Origin: CAYPKW01 sp964411425
GTDB lineage: Bacteria; Pseudomonadota; Alphaproteobacteria; Dongiales; Dongiaceae
Direction of reading: 5' to 3'
Assembly: GCA_964411425.1 (NCBI GenBank)
Contig: CAYPKW010000026.1
Span: 1-34,815, forward strand
DNA: 34,815 nt
Shown in pieces: positions 25,181-34,624 of this stretch. Position 1 is the first letter of the stretch. Each line of letters starts with the position of its first letter. Below the pieces are notes generated by a model. That model was given only the letters and a program-made list of their open reading frames with translations. It ran no database searches and was not told the origin of the DNA. The position numbers and the translations under genes are program-made.

Positions 25181-27607
25181 TTAGAACTTCGGCAGCAGGC
25201 GCTCGATGTAGTCGCGCTCGGGCTTCGGGCGCTGTCGTTCGCCCAGACGCCGGCGCAACTCGTCGAGAATCTGACGGGCGCGCTGCACGTCGCCCTGCTC
25301 CGGTATCTTCACGTCGCCGGTGTCCATGACGCCCATGCCGCGCTCGTCGCGCCCGAGCGGGTCGCGCAGCCGGCCGAAGCGGTCCACGCCGACATCTTGG
25401 CCGCTGTCCCGGCCGAGCCGCTGCAGCAGCTTGTCGAGCATTTCGCGGGCACCCTGCTGCAGCTCGGCCAGCGCCTGCGACTGCGGATCGACCGCCGTTC
25501 CCGGCTCGCCCCGCTCGAGCGCCTCGACCGCGTCCCGCATCGCCCGCTCGGCGCGGCCGAGCGGCATCGGAATGTCGCCGGTCGCCTCGCCGAATCGGCG
25601 CATCAGCTCGCCCAGACCGCGGCGCAGCAACTCCTGCCGGGCGGCGTCCTCGCCGGTGTCGAAGCCGCCGTCCGAGGGCATCTGCTGCGACTGGCGGAAG
25701 CTGCGCTCGAGCAACTCCTGCTGGCGCCCGGTCAGCGCGTCGAGGTCGCGCAGCATCTGCATGGCCTCGGCGTCGCCGCGCTCGCCGCTTTGCAGCGCCG
25801 TCTGGAGGTTTTCCAGCATCTCCTGCAACCGCGCCAGCAGTTCGCGCGCGGCGTCGCGGGCGCCGACCTCGGCCAGTTCGCGCGCCCGGTCCAACAGCCG
25901 TTGCAGGTCCTGGCGCTCGAGCTGCATGGCGCTCGGGTTGAGCGGCTGCATCTCGCCCTCTTCCGCCTGGCGCTCGGCCTGCCGGATCAGCTCGTCGAGG
26001 TACTGGCTCATGAGCTGCTGGAGCTGATCCATGAGCCGGCGGATCTCCTCGTCGGTGGCGTCGCCCGCGAGCGCGTCCTGTAGCGCCTGCTGCGCCTCGC
26101 GCAGGCGCTGCGCCAGGATGGCGAGCTCGCCCTCCTCGACCCTGAGCGCCGTGTCCCACAGCAGGCTCTGCACCTCGCCGATGACCCGCGGCAGCGCGTC
26201 GTCGATGAGGCGCCGGGCGGCGACGCGAAGCGCGAGTGCCACCACGAAGTCGCCGTCATAGGCGCCGGTGTCGGCGGCGATCCGGTTGAGCGCGCGCACC
26301 ACCGGCAGCCGGTTGCCGGGCGCCAGAGTAAGATGCCGGCGCTGCTCGACGATGGCGCGCGCCACCGGGTGATTGAACACGCGCTCCGGCAGCGTCATGA
26401 CCGCCGCCTCGCTGGCGCCGACCTGATCCAAGGCGTCGATCGCCTCCAGCGTGATCTGCACCGGGATGCCCGCCCACGGGTGCGGCGTCAGATCGTGGAA
26501 GCCGACGCCGCCGCCGGCCTTGGCGTCGGGATGGGGCGGCGGCAGCGCCAGCTCGATGGCCGCGATGTCGCCGGGGCCGGTCAAGCCGTCGGCGCGGCGA
26601 ATGACGGCGCGCACGCCCTCGACGCCGAAATCGTCGCGCGCCCGGTAGTCGATGCGCAGCACCCCGTACTCGGTCGGCGCCGGCGCCCGTGCGAACTCCA
26701 CCTGGGGGCCCAGATCCGCCAGCACCGTGAGCGGCCAGCGGCCGAGCTCGCGGCCGCCCTGCTCGACCCGCAGTTCCTCCCCGGCCTCGATCGTCGTCTG
26801 CACCCGATACGTGCCGGGGTCGATCTCGGCGAAGGGCGTGCGGGTCCGCCCGACGTGGAGCGCGGGCTGCCCGCGCCCGCCGGTCACCTGGGCCAGCACG
26901 GCGCTGCCCTCCGCGGTGGTGATCTCGGTTACGGGGGCACCGTCGGCGCCGATGAAGATCGGCGCCGCGCCGGTATAGGAGGGCGGCGTGATCCACAGGT
27001 CGAGCCGGGCCGCGGGCGCCCCGGCGAGCCCGCTCAAGTCCGGCCTGAGCGCGCGCCACAGGCGGTCGCCCGCGTCCTCGCGGGCGGCCACCGCGCCGAT
27101 GACCAACAACATCGCGATGAGTGCCCGCAGCGCCAGCGGGTCGCGCGCGGCCAGCCCCGCCCGGGGCAAGCCGACGCGCAGGCGCCGCATTCCCGCCGCC
27201 ACGCGCCGCAGATGAGCCTGCCAGAGCGCGGCCGCCGCCGGCGAACCGCGCCCGCCGGCGAGCCGGTCGGTGAGCGCCGTGAGCGGCCGATGTGGAATCC
27301 CGCTATCCGTCTCCAGGCGCCGGCGCGCCGCCGTCATGTCGGGCGGACGGTACTCGGCGACGCCGCCGAGGAACCCGACGACGAGCGCGGCCGCGAAGCC
27401 GATCAGCAGCGCCAGATGCAGCCAGCCGGGCAGCAGCGGCAGCAAGTCCGACAATGCCAGCGCCACGAACGCGCCCGTCACCAGCGTGGCCGGCCACAGG
27501 GCCGGCCACAGCCGCTCCCAGATGAGCGCCCAACGCGCCAGCCGCAGGCGAACCCGCGGCAGCCGCGCGCGCGCGCCATGGCCGTGCCGCTGCGCCGGTT
27601 CGGTCAT
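25181..27607 (-). CDS. TIGR02302/DUF4175 family membrane protein
   Basis: An 808-residue protein with N-terminal membrane helices (about 36-56 and 60-85). A further hydrophobic segment (ALRALIAMLLVIGAVAA, about 157-173) is followed by a periplasmic beta-rich region with LWITPPSYTGAAPIFI. The C-terminal half is highly Gln/Arg/Glu-rich and helical, with long predicted coiled coils (for example MQLERQDLQRLLDRARELAEV and LRREALEELMRR-like segments). Family members are alphaproteobacterial inner-membrane proteins of unknown function. Its ATG lies four bases after the lysA stop, making it the last gene of the argH operon. Confidence 0.85.
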   Translation of the reverse strand: MTEPAQRHGHGARARLPRVRLRLARWALIWERLWPALWPATLVTGAFVALALSDLLPLLPGWLHLALLIGFAAALVVGFLGGVAEYRPPDMTAARRRLETDSGIPHRPLTALTDRLAGGRGSPAAAALWQAHLRRVAAGMRRLRVGLPRAGLAARDPLALRALIAMLLVIGAVAAREDAGDRLWRALRPDLSGLAGAPAARLDLWITPPSYTGAAPIFIGADGAPVTEITTAEGSAVLAQVTGGRGQPALHVGRTRTPFAEIDPGTYRVQTTIEAGEELRVEQGGRELGRWPLTVLADLGPQVEFARAPAPTEYGVLRIDYRARDDFGVEGVRAVIRRADGLTGPGDIAAIELALPPPHPDAKAGGGVGFHDLTPHPWAGIPVQITLEAIDALDQVGASEAAVMTLPERVFNHPVARAIVEQRRHLTLAPGNRLPVVRALNRIAADTGAYDGDFVVALALRVAARRLIDDALPRVIGEVQSLLWDTALRVEEGELAILAQRLREAQQALQDALAGDATDEEIRRLMDQLQQLMSQYLDELIRQAERQAEEGEMQPLNPSAMQLERQDLQRLLDRARELAEVGARDAARELLARLQEMLENLQTALQSGERGDAEAMQMLRDLDALTGRQQELLERSFRQSQQMPSDGGFDTGEDAARQELLRRGLGELMRRFGEATGDIPMPLGRAERAMRDAVEALERGEPGTAVDPQSQALAELQQGAREMLDKLLQRLGRDSGQDVGVDRFGRLRDPLGRDERGMGVMDTGDVKIPEQGDVQRARQILDELRRRLGERQRPKPERDYIERLLPKF

Positions 27608-27611
27608 GCGC

Positions 27612-28898
27612 CTACGCCGCGCCGATGGAGCGCCGCCCGGTGAGCCATTCCGGCAGGCGGTCCTCGTCGATCATGGCGTCCAGTTCGGCGCGCGGGCGCA
27701 CCACCGCGTAATTGGTGCCGCGCACCATCGTCTCGGCCGCCGGCGCCCGGCCGTTGTAGGCCGAGGACATGACCGCCCCGTAGGCGCCCGCCGAGCAGAT
27801 CGCGAGCAGGTCGCCCGCCTCGATCGGCGGCAGCGGGCGCTGCGCGGCGAAACTGTCGGCCGTCTCGCATACCGGGCCCACCACGTCGACCGGGCGCACC
27901 GGCGCGCCCGAGGCCGGTTGGGTCACCGGCAGGATGGCGTGGTAGGCGTCGTACAGCGCCGGGCGCAGGAAATCGTTCATCGCCGCATCGACGACGACGA
28001 AGCGCCGGCTCGACCCGTCCTTCACGTACAGCACCCGCGTCACCAGCACGCCCGCATCGGCGACGATGCAGCGCCCCGGCTCGAATTGCAGCGTGCAGTC
28101 GAGGGCGGCGGTCGCCTCTTTCACCAGCGCCGCGTACGCCTCGACGGTGGGCGCGGGCTCGCCCCGGTACGCGATGGCGAGACCGCCGCCGAGGTCGATC
28201 CGGCGGATCCTGTGCCCCTCCTGAAGAAGGCGCTGCGCCAACGCCGCGACCCGCGAAAACGCGCTGCGGAAGGGCGCCAGATCGGTCACCTGCGAGCCGA
28301 TGTGGACGGCGATGCCGACGATCTCGATGCCCGGCATGGCGGCCGCCGCGCGGTAGGCCGCGGGCGCGTGTTCGAGGTCGATGCCGAACTTGTTCTCCGA
28401 CCTGCCGGTCGCGATCTTGGCGTGGGTCAGCGCGTCCACGTCGGGGTTGATGCGCACCGCCACCGGTGCCAGCACGCCCTTGGCGAGCGCCGCCTGGTTG
28501 AGTTGCTCCAACTCCGGCAGCGACTCGACGTTGAACTGGAGGATGCCGGCCTCGAGGCCGGCCGCCAACTCGAACGGCGTCTTGCCGACCCCGGCGAACA
28601 CGATCTTTCCCGCCGGCACGCCGGCCCTGAGCGCCCGCTTGAGCTCGCCCAACGAGACCACGTCGGCGCCGGCGCCGCGGGCGGCCAGTGTCGCGATGAC
28701 TGCTTGGTTGCCGTTCGCCTTGACCGCGTAGCAGACGGTGGCGTCGCGGTCGGCGAAGGCGGCGGCGAAGGCGTCGTAGCGCCCTACGAGCGCGGCACTG
28801 GAATAACAGTAGAACGGCGTGCCGACCTCGGCCGCGACGCGGGCCAGCGGCACCTCCTCCGCCATCAGGCGGCCGCCGCGGTACGCGAAATGGCTCAT
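27612..28898 (-). CDS. lysA: Diaminopimelate decarboxylase
   Basis: A 428-residue PLP enzyme (fold III). The PLP lysine is Lys60 in CYAVKANGN. HIGSQV, the glycine-rich IDLGGGLAIAY, EPGRCIVADAG and the C-terminal GPVCETADSFA with its active-site Cys complete the family signature. It decarboxylates meso-diaminopimelate to L-lysine. It lies downstream of argH and the small lipoprotein gene, separated from the latter by a BIME-like repeat region (28927-29048). Confidence 0.96.
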   Translation of the reverse strand: MSHFAYRGGRLMAEEVPLARVAAEVGTPFYCYSSAALVGRYDAFAAAFADRDATVCYAVKANGNQAVIATLAARGAGADVVSLGELKRALRAGVPAGKIVFAGVGKTPFELAAGLEAGILQFNVESLPELEQLNQAALAKGVLAPVAVRINPDVDALTHAKIATGRSENKFGIDLEHAPAAYRAAAAMPGIEIVGIAVHIGSQVTDLAPFRSAFSRVAALAQRLLQEGHRIRRIDLGGGLAIAYRGEPAPTVEAYAALVKEATAALDCTLQFEPGRCIVADAGVLVTRVLYVKDGSSRRFVVVDAAMNDFLRPALYDAYHAILPVTQPASGAPVRPVDVVGPVCETADSFAAQRPLPPIEAGDLLAICSAGAYGAVMSSAYNGRAPAAETMVRGTNYAVVRPRAELDAMIDEDRLPEWLTGRRSIGAA

Positions 28899-28926
28899 AC
28901 CAAGAGCTTCTTAGATCGACTCGTAG

Positions 28927-29048
28927 CCCGTCCTTCGAGACGCGCCCTTCGGGCGCTCCTCAGGACGAGGGTTTGTTCACAACAAACAACCCCTTGCCTC
29001 ATGCTGAGGAGCCGGCGAAGCCGGCGTCTCGAAGCACGAGGCAAGGGG
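28927..29048. repeat. BIME-like pair of REP hairpins
   Basis: Three dyads follow one another. The first (28927-28970) pairs CGTCCT/AGGACG and GCGCCC/GGGCGC. A small perfect dyad GTTTGTT-CAC-AACAAAC is at 28971-28987. A long hairpin (28990-29048) has 11-bp perfect outer arms (CCCCTTGCCTC) and GCCGGC-GAA-GCCGGC inside. The outer two are homologous in inverted orientation, sharing TTCGAGACG and CTCCTCAG blocks. This is the pattern of bacterial interspersed mosaic elements. It sits between lptM-like and lysA genes and may stabilise or attenuate the transcript. Confidence 0.75.
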
Positions 29049-29070
29049 TCGCCGTCCTCGGCCCTTCGTA

Positions 29071-29229
29071 TCATATTTCGTCCGGGCTCGGATATTGGTG
29101 CGGGAACTGGTCTTCCTCGCCCTCGGGCAGCTCCAGCCTGCCGGCCTTGCCGCAGGCCGCCAGCATGGCGAGCACCGCCACCATGGCGGCCAACAAGCCT
29201 AGTCGGCGACGGTAACCGATGGTCCTCAT
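29071..29229 (-). CDS. lptM: Small lipoprotein (LptM-like)
   Basis: A 52-residue protein with a basic start, a hydrophobic signal (LGLLAAMVAVLAML) and a lipobox LAAC at Cys26, followed by GKAGRLELPEGEEDQFPHQYPSP. Lipidation at Cys26 and outer-membrane location are predicted. The short 'CG-KAG-LELP' lipoproteins between argH and lysA in proteobacteria correspond to the LptM/YifL family, which assists LptD assembly in enterobacteria. The gene is too short to have stood out as its own frame, but its ATG overlaps the argH stop (ATGA). Confidence 0.85.
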   Translation of the reverse strand: MRTIGYRRRLGLLAAMVAVLAMLAACGKAGRLELPEGEEDQFPHQYPSPDEI

Positions 29230-30674
29230 CTTGCACCTCGCAGCAAGGCCTTGCGGGCGACCGCCACGGCGCGCCGCACGTTGCCGGGCGCCGTGCCGCC
29301 GAAGCTGCGGCGGCTGGCGAGCGACCGGTCGATGTCGAGCGCATCGTACACCCTCTCGTCGATGCCGGGCTCTATCTTCCGCATGTCGGCCAGCGGCAGG
29401 TGCGCGAGATCGCAGCCCTTCTTCTCCGCCAGCCGCACTAAGAGGCCGACCGCGCGGTGCGCCTCGCGGAACGGCAGCCCGGCCTCGCGCACGAGCCAGT
29501 CGGCGAGGTCCGTGGCGGTGAGGAATCCGTGCCCTGCCGCGGCGCGCATGGCGCCGGCGTCGGCCGTCATGTCGCGCACCATGCCGGCCATGGCCTCCAG
29601 CGACAGCAAGAGGGCGTCGGCCGCGGCGAAGGTCGGCTCCTTGTCCTCCTGCATGTCCTTGCCGTAGGCGAGCGGCAGGCCCTTCATGGTGACAAGCAGC
29701 GCGTTCAGGGCGCCGATGGCCCGTCCCGCCTTGGCGCGCACCAGCTCGGCCGCGTCCGGGTTGCGCTTCTGCGGCATGATCGAGCTGCCGGTCGTGAAGG
29801 CGTCCCCCAGGGCCACGAAGCCGAAGGCGGGGTTCGCCCACAGCACCAGCTCCTCGGCCAGGCGCGACAGATGCACGGCGAGGATGGCGCCGGCCGCCAG
29901 GAACTCCAGCGCGAAGTCGCGGTCGGAAACGGCGTCCATGGAATTGGCCGCCGGGCGGTCGAAACCCAACGCCTTGGCGGTCGCCTTGCGGTCGATGGGA
30001 AACGAGGTACCCGCGAGCGCCGCCGCCCCCAGCGGGCATTCGTTGAGGCGCCGGCGGCAGTCGGCGAAACGCCCGCGGTCGCGCCGCAGCATCTCGACAT
30101 AGGCCATCAAATGGTGGCCGAAGGTGACCGGTTGCGCCGGCTGCATATGCGTCAGCCCCGGCATCGCCGTGCCGGCGTGCTCCTCGGCCCGGTCGAGCAG
30201 CGCTCCGGTCAGGTCCTCGATCCGGGCGGAGACCGCGTCGATCGCCTCGCGCACCCACAGCCGGAAGTCGGTCGCCACCTGGTCATTGCGCGAGCGCGCG
30301 GTATGGAGCCGCCCCGCCGGATCGCCGATCAGTTGCTGCAACCGCGCCTCGACGTTCATGTGGATGTCCTCGAGCTCGCGGCGGAACACGAAGCTGCCGT
30401 TCTCGATCTCGCGCCGGACCGCATCCAGCCCGGCCTGGATCGCGTTGCCGTCGGCTTCACCGATGATGCCCTGGCGCACCAGCATGGCGGCGTGCGCCTT
30501 CGAGGCGGCGATGTCCTGGGCATAGAGGCGCCGGTCGACGTCGATCGAGGCGTTGATGCGCTCCATGGCCGCCGCCGGGCCGCCGGCGAAGCGGCCGCCC
30601 CACAGCGGATTGGCCCGGGCCAGGGGCGCGGCCGGCCCGGAAGGCTTGCGCTTGCTCAAGAGCGTCACTCTCAC
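29226..30674 (-). CDS. argH: Argininosuccinate lyase
   Basis: A 482-residue member of the fumarase/aspartase superfamily. The signature GSSIMPQKRNPDAAEL (about 285-300) and the HTARSRNDQVATDFRLWVRE and PGLTHMQPAQPVTFGHHL motifs mark ArgH. It cleaves argininosuccinate to arginine and fumarate. The longest start is a GTG at 30674; internal starts a few codons in (GTG, TTG) are possible because the conserved region begins at NPLWGGRFAGG. It is the first gene of the argH-lptM-lysA-DUF4175 operon. Confidence 0.96.
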   Translation of the reverse strand: MRVTLLSKRKPSGPAAPLARANPLWGGRFAGGPAAAMERINASIDVDRRLYAQDIAASKAHAAMLVRQGIIGEADGNAIQAGLDAVRREIENGSFVFRRELEDIHMNVEARLQQLIGDPAGRLHTARSRNDQVATDFRLWVREAIDAVSARIEDLTGALLDRAEEHAGTAMPGLTHMQPAQPVTFGHHLMAYVEMLRRDRGRFADCRRRLNECPLGAAALAGTSFPIDRKATAKALGFDRPAANSMDAVSDRDFALEFLAAGAILAVHLSRLAEELVLWANPAFGFVALGDAFTTGSSIMPQKRNPDAAELVRAKAGRAIGALNALLVTMKGLPLAYGKDMQEDKEPTFAAADALLLSLEAMAGMVRDMTADAGAMRAAAGHGFLTATDLADWLVREAGLPFREAHRAVGLLVRLAEKKGCDLAHLPLADMRKIEPGIDERVYDALDIDRSLASRRSFGGTAPGNVRRAVAVARKALLRGAR

Positions 30675-30790
30675 TTCGTGTCATTCTCGTCGCGGTCGGC
30701 GAATTTACCCCGATCGAGCCGCCGCGGCCAGCGCCCGATGCGCCGTTCTGTTATGCTGGCGCCGGGCAGCCCGACGAGAGATGAAGGTCC

Positions 30791-31681
30791 ATGCTCCACC
30801 GCCTGGCGGCCGATCGGCAGTACCTGAAGGGCGTGCTGCTGGTCCTTCTCGCCACCCTGTTGTGGAGTCTGTCCGGCATCTTCGTGCGGCTCACGCTGAC
30901 CTCGGACATGTGGCAGATCGCGAGCTTTCGCGCCGGCTCGACCGCGCTGACGCTGTTCCTGTTCCTCGCCGCAACTTACGGGCGGGGCGTCCTCGGTCGG
31001 TTTACGGCGCTGGCGCCGGGGGCGCTCCTCGCCTCCGCCGGGTTCTTCGCGGTGGGCTCGCCCCTCTACGTCATCTCCCTCACCCTCACCAGCGTCGCCA
31101 ACGTCGCCTGCATCGGCGCCACGACGCCGATCTTCGCCGCCGTGCTCGCCCGTCTCTTCGCCGGCGAGCGGGCCGGCTCCGTCTCCTGGGTCGCCGCCTT
31201 GGCGGCGCTCGCCGGCGTCTTCGTCATCTTCCGCCAGGACCTCGGCGCCGGCGGCCAGCTCGGCAATGCGATCGCGCTCGCGGTCGCTTTGTTCTTCGCC
31301 GGGCAGACCGTCGTGTTGCGCAAGTTCCGCGCCGCCGACATGGTGCCGGCGATCTGCCTCGGCGCCGTCGCCACCTGCCTCATCGCCGGGGCGATCGGCG
31401 GGTTCCGGGTGCCCGAGACGCGCGACCTCCTCCTGCTGGCACTGATGGGCGCGGTGCAACTGGCGGCGCCGCTGGTGCTGTACGCGCGCGGCGCGCGCTA
31501 CGTGCCGGCCGTGCAGCTGGCGCTGCTGGCCATGCTCGACGTGGTGTTGAACCCGCTGTGGGCCTGGGTCGGCGCCGGCGAGCGGCCGAGCGCCGCCGCG
31601 TTCCTCGGCGGCGGCGTCATCGTCGCGGCCGTCTTGGGCGTGACCATGAGCCACGCCCGGTTACGGGGACGGTTGGGTTAG
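30791..31681 (+). CDS. EamA/DMT-superfamily transporter
   Basis: A 296-residue protein with about ten transmembrane helices in two EamA repeats, starting GVLLVLLATLLWSLSGIFVRL. The internal TSVANVACIGATTPIFAAVLARLF segment and the C-terminal LALLAMLDVVLNPLWAWVGAGERPSAAAFLGGGVIVAAVLG are typical. It is predicted to export a small metabolite; the substrate is unknown. The last residues (LRGRLG) are encoded by a partial copy of the end of the adjacent palindromic repeat, which also supplies the TAG stop context. Confidence 0.85.
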   Translation: MLHRLAADRQYLKGVLLVLLATLLWSLSGIFVRLTLTSDMWQIASFRAGSTALTLFLFLAATYGRGVLGRFTALAPGALLASAGFFAVGSPLYVISLTLTSVANVACIGATTPIFAAVLARLFAGERAGSVSWVAALAALAGVFVIFRQDLGAGGQLGNAIALAVALFFAGQTVVLRKFRAADMVPAICLGAVATCLIAGAIGGFRVPETRDLLLLALMGAVQLAAPLVLYARGARYVPAVQLALLAMLDVVLNPLWAWVGAGERPSAAAFLGGGVIVAAVLGVTMSHARLRGRLG

Positions 31682-31760
31682 GGTTACGGGGACACAATAC
31701 TTAATCGAGACTCAACGGACCCGAACCGAAACGCTAAATAAGTATTGTGTCCCCGTAACC
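31659..31760. repeat. REP-like long palindrome with a duplicated end
   Basis: Two perfectly complementary 22-base arms lie at 31682-31703 and 31739-31760, starting GGTTACGGGGACACAATACT, with a 35-base loop. A partial third copy of the arm (GGTTACGGGGAC) precedes it at 31659-31670, inside the EamA coding sequence. The GGGGACACAATACTTA motif is typical of repeats mobilised by REP-associated tyrosine (IS200-like) transposases, from my knowledge of such elements. It lies between the convergent EamA and hbd genes and could also terminate transcription in both directions, although no U-run is present. Confidence 0.78.
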
Positions 31761-31795
31761 ATCGCCTGTTGATGGGTCGGGATTCGGGAGCCGCC

Positions 31796-32683
<888 letters not shown>

Positions 32684-32689
32684 GGGTAC

Positions 32690-33628
32690 CTAGCCCCGCC
32701 CCTTGTCGAGCAGGGCGCTCAGCTCCGGCACCGCCTGGAACAGATCGGCCACCAGGCCGTAGTCGGCCACCTGGAAGATGGGCGCCTCCTCGTCCTTGTT
32801 GATGGCGACGATGACCTTGCTGTCCTTCATGCCGGCCAAGTGCTGGATGGCGCCCGAGATGCCGACCGCGATGTACAGCTCGGGCGCCACGATCTTACCG
32901 GTCTGGCCGACCTGGTAGTCGTTCGGCACGAAGCCGGCGTCGACCGCGGCGCGGCTGGCGCCGACCGCGCCGCCGAGCTTGTCGGCGAGCTTCTCCAGCA
33001 TGGGAAAGTTGTCTCTGCTCTGCATGCCGCGCCCGCCCGACACCACGACGCGCGCCGAGGTGAGCTCGGGCCGCTCCGTGCGGCTCAAGGCCTGGCCGAG
33101 GAAGCGCGACAGCCCGGCATCGCCGGTGCCCGGCACCGTCTCGATGGCGGCGCCGCCCCCTTCCGGTACGGCCTCGAAGGCGGTGATGCGCACCGTGATC
33201 GCCTTGATGGGGTCGCTCGACTGCACGGTGGCGAGCGCGTTGCCGGCGTAAATCGGACGCACGAAGGTATCGGCGCTCAGAACGCCGCTGATGTCGGAGA
33301 GCTGCGCCACGTCGAGCAGCGCCGCCACCCGCGGCATGACGTTCTTGCCGTCGCTGGTCGCCGGCGCCAGCAGGTGGCTGTAGGCGGGCGCCAGCTTGAC
33401 GATGAGCGGCGCCAGGTTTTCCGCCAGGCGGTGCGCGTAGGCGGCATCGTCGGCCAGCAGCACCTTGGCGACTCCGGTGAGCCTCGCCGCCGCCTCGGCC
33501 GCCGGCCGGCAACGCTCGCCCGCCACCAGCACGTGGATGTCGCCGCCGATCTTGGCCGCCGCCGCCACGGTGTGGTGCGTCGCCGGCTTGAGGCTGGCGT
33601 TGTCGTGCTCGGCGAGGACCAGGTTCAT
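32690..33628 (-). CDS. etfA: Electron transfer flavoprotein alpha subunit
   Basis: A 312-residue EtfA. The C-terminal FAD-binding domain is clear: ARVVVSGGRGMQSRDNF, GASRAAVDAGFVPNDYQVGQTGKIVAPELYIAVGISGAIQHLAGMKDSKVIVAINKDEEAPIF. It forms a heterodimer with EtfB that passes electrons from acyl-CoA and other dehydrogenases to the quinone pool. The ATG overlaps the etfB stop (ATGA). Adjacency to hbd supports a role in short-chain acyl-CoA oxidation. Confidence 0.97.
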   Translation of the reverse strand: MNLVLAEHDNASLKPATHHTVAAAAKIGGDIHVLVAGERCRPAAEAAARLTGVAKVLLADDAAYAHRLAENLAPLIVKLAPAYSHLLAPATSDGKNVMPRVAALLDVAQLSDISGVLSADTFVRPIYAGNALATVQSSDPIKAITVRITAFEAVPEGGGAAIETVPGTGDAGLSRFLGQALSRTERPELTSARVVVSGGRGMQSRDNFPMLEKLADKLGGAVGASRAAVDAGFVPNDYQVGQTGKIVAPELYIAVGISGAIQHLAGMKDSKVIVAINKDEEAPIFQVADYGLVADLFQAVPELSALLDKGRG

Positions 33629-34377
33629 CGGATCACCTTGGCCTCGTTGCGCAGCTTGTCCACGAGCTCGGCGGCACTCTTCACCTTGACGCCCGATTTG
33701 CGCCTGGGCGGCTCGACCACCTTCAGGGTCTTGAGGCGGGGGCGGGCGTCGACGCCGAGCTGCTCCGGGGTCAACGCCTCGATGGGCTTCTTCTTCGCCT
33801 TCATGATGTTGGGCAGCGAGGCATAGCGCGGCTCGTTGAGGCGCAGATCGGTGGTGATGACCGCCGGCAGGTTGAGGGACACGTTCTCGAGCCCGGCGTC
33901 TACCTCGCGCGTCACCTCGATCCTACCTTCGGCCGGCGCGATCTTCGAAGCGAACGTGCCCTGCGGCCAGCCCAGCAGCGCCGCCAGCATCTGGCCGGTC
34001 TGGTTGCAGTCGTCGTCGATCGCCTGCTTGCCGAGGATGACGAGCTGGGGCCGCTCCCTCTCCACCACCGCCTTGAGCAGCTTGGCGACGGCGAGCGGCT
34101 GTAGCTCCAGGTCGCTTGCCACGTGCACGCCGCGGTCGGCGCCCATGGCGAGCGCGGTGCGGATGGTCTCCTGGCACTGGGCGGGACCGCAGGACACCGC
34201 GACCACCTCGGTGGCCTTGCCGGCCTCGCGTAGGCGGATCGCCTCCTCGACGCCGATCTCGCAGAACGGGTTGATCGCCATCTTGACGTTGGCGGTTTCG
34301 ACGCCGGTGCCGTCGGGCTTCACCCTCACCTTGACGTTGGCGTCGACGACGCGCTTGACCGCGACGAGGACCTTCAT
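33625..34377 (-). CDS. etfB: Electron transfer flavoprotein beta subunit
   Basis: A 250-residue EtfB. Typical motifs are MKVLVAVKRVVDANVKVRVKPDG, NPFCEIGVEEAIRL, VVAVSCGPAQCQETIRTALAMGADRGVHV and ILGKQAIDDDCNQTGQMLAALLGWPQGTFASK. It binds AMP and pairs with EtfA. The start at 34377 is fixed by GGGAGGGG immediately upstream; the open frame extends further but without family similarity. A sigma70-like promoter is visible at 34475-34503. Confidence 0.97.
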   Translation of the reverse strand: MKVLVAVKRVVDANVKVRVKPDGTGVETANVKMAINPFCEIGVEEAIRLREAGKATEVVAVSCGPAQCQETIRTALAMGADRGVHVASDLELQPLAVAKLLKAVVERERPQLVILGKQAIDDDCNQTGQMLAALLGWPQGTFASKIAPAEGRIEVTREVDAGLENVSLNLPAVITTDLRLNEPRYASLPNIMKAKKKPIEALTPEQLGVDARPRLKTLKVVEPPRRKSGVKVKSAAELVDKLRNEAKVIR

Positions 34378-34474
34378 CGCCCCTCCCGGGCGGCGCCGGG
34401 GGGCACCGTTCGCAAGTGCGAAGCCAAGCCTCGGCGGGCGCCCAAAACCGTCATTCCCCTCATGTTGCGCGCGC

Positions 34475-34503
34475 ACCTTATGGGCATGACGGAACCGTGT
34501 CAA
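34475..34503 (-). promoter_or_regulatory. Candidate sigma70-type promoter for etfBA-hbd
   Basis: On the minus strand a perfect TTGACA (34498-34503) is followed after exactly 17 bp by TAAGGT (34475-34480). Transcription would begin near 34468, giving a leader of about 90 bases before the etfB ATG. Spacing and the -35 box are good; the -10 is moderate. Confidence 0.4.
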
Positions 34504-34552
34504 CGACGCGAACGGCGCGCTCGCGGCCCGAATTGCAAGACAAGCGGCCGGG

Positions 34553-34566
34553 TTGACCTGGATCAA
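34553..34566 (+). promoter_or_regulatory. FNR/FixK-type box upstream of the Met-rich exported protein
   Basis: TTGACCTGGATCAA matches the FNR/FixK/Anr consensus TTGAT-N4-ATCAA with one mismatch (C for T at position 5) and is centred about 65 bases upstream of the ATG at 34625, a distance usual for an activating site once a 5' leader is allowed. It suggests oxygen- or redox-responsive expression of the downstream gene. It lies on the far side of the etfB promoter, so an effect on etfBA is less likely. Confidence 0.5.
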
Positions 34567-34624
34567 TAAGAAGCTGGCGCGAAGCGCCTAACCAAGCGGG
34601 CGGACAACGCAAGGAAGTCTCTCG

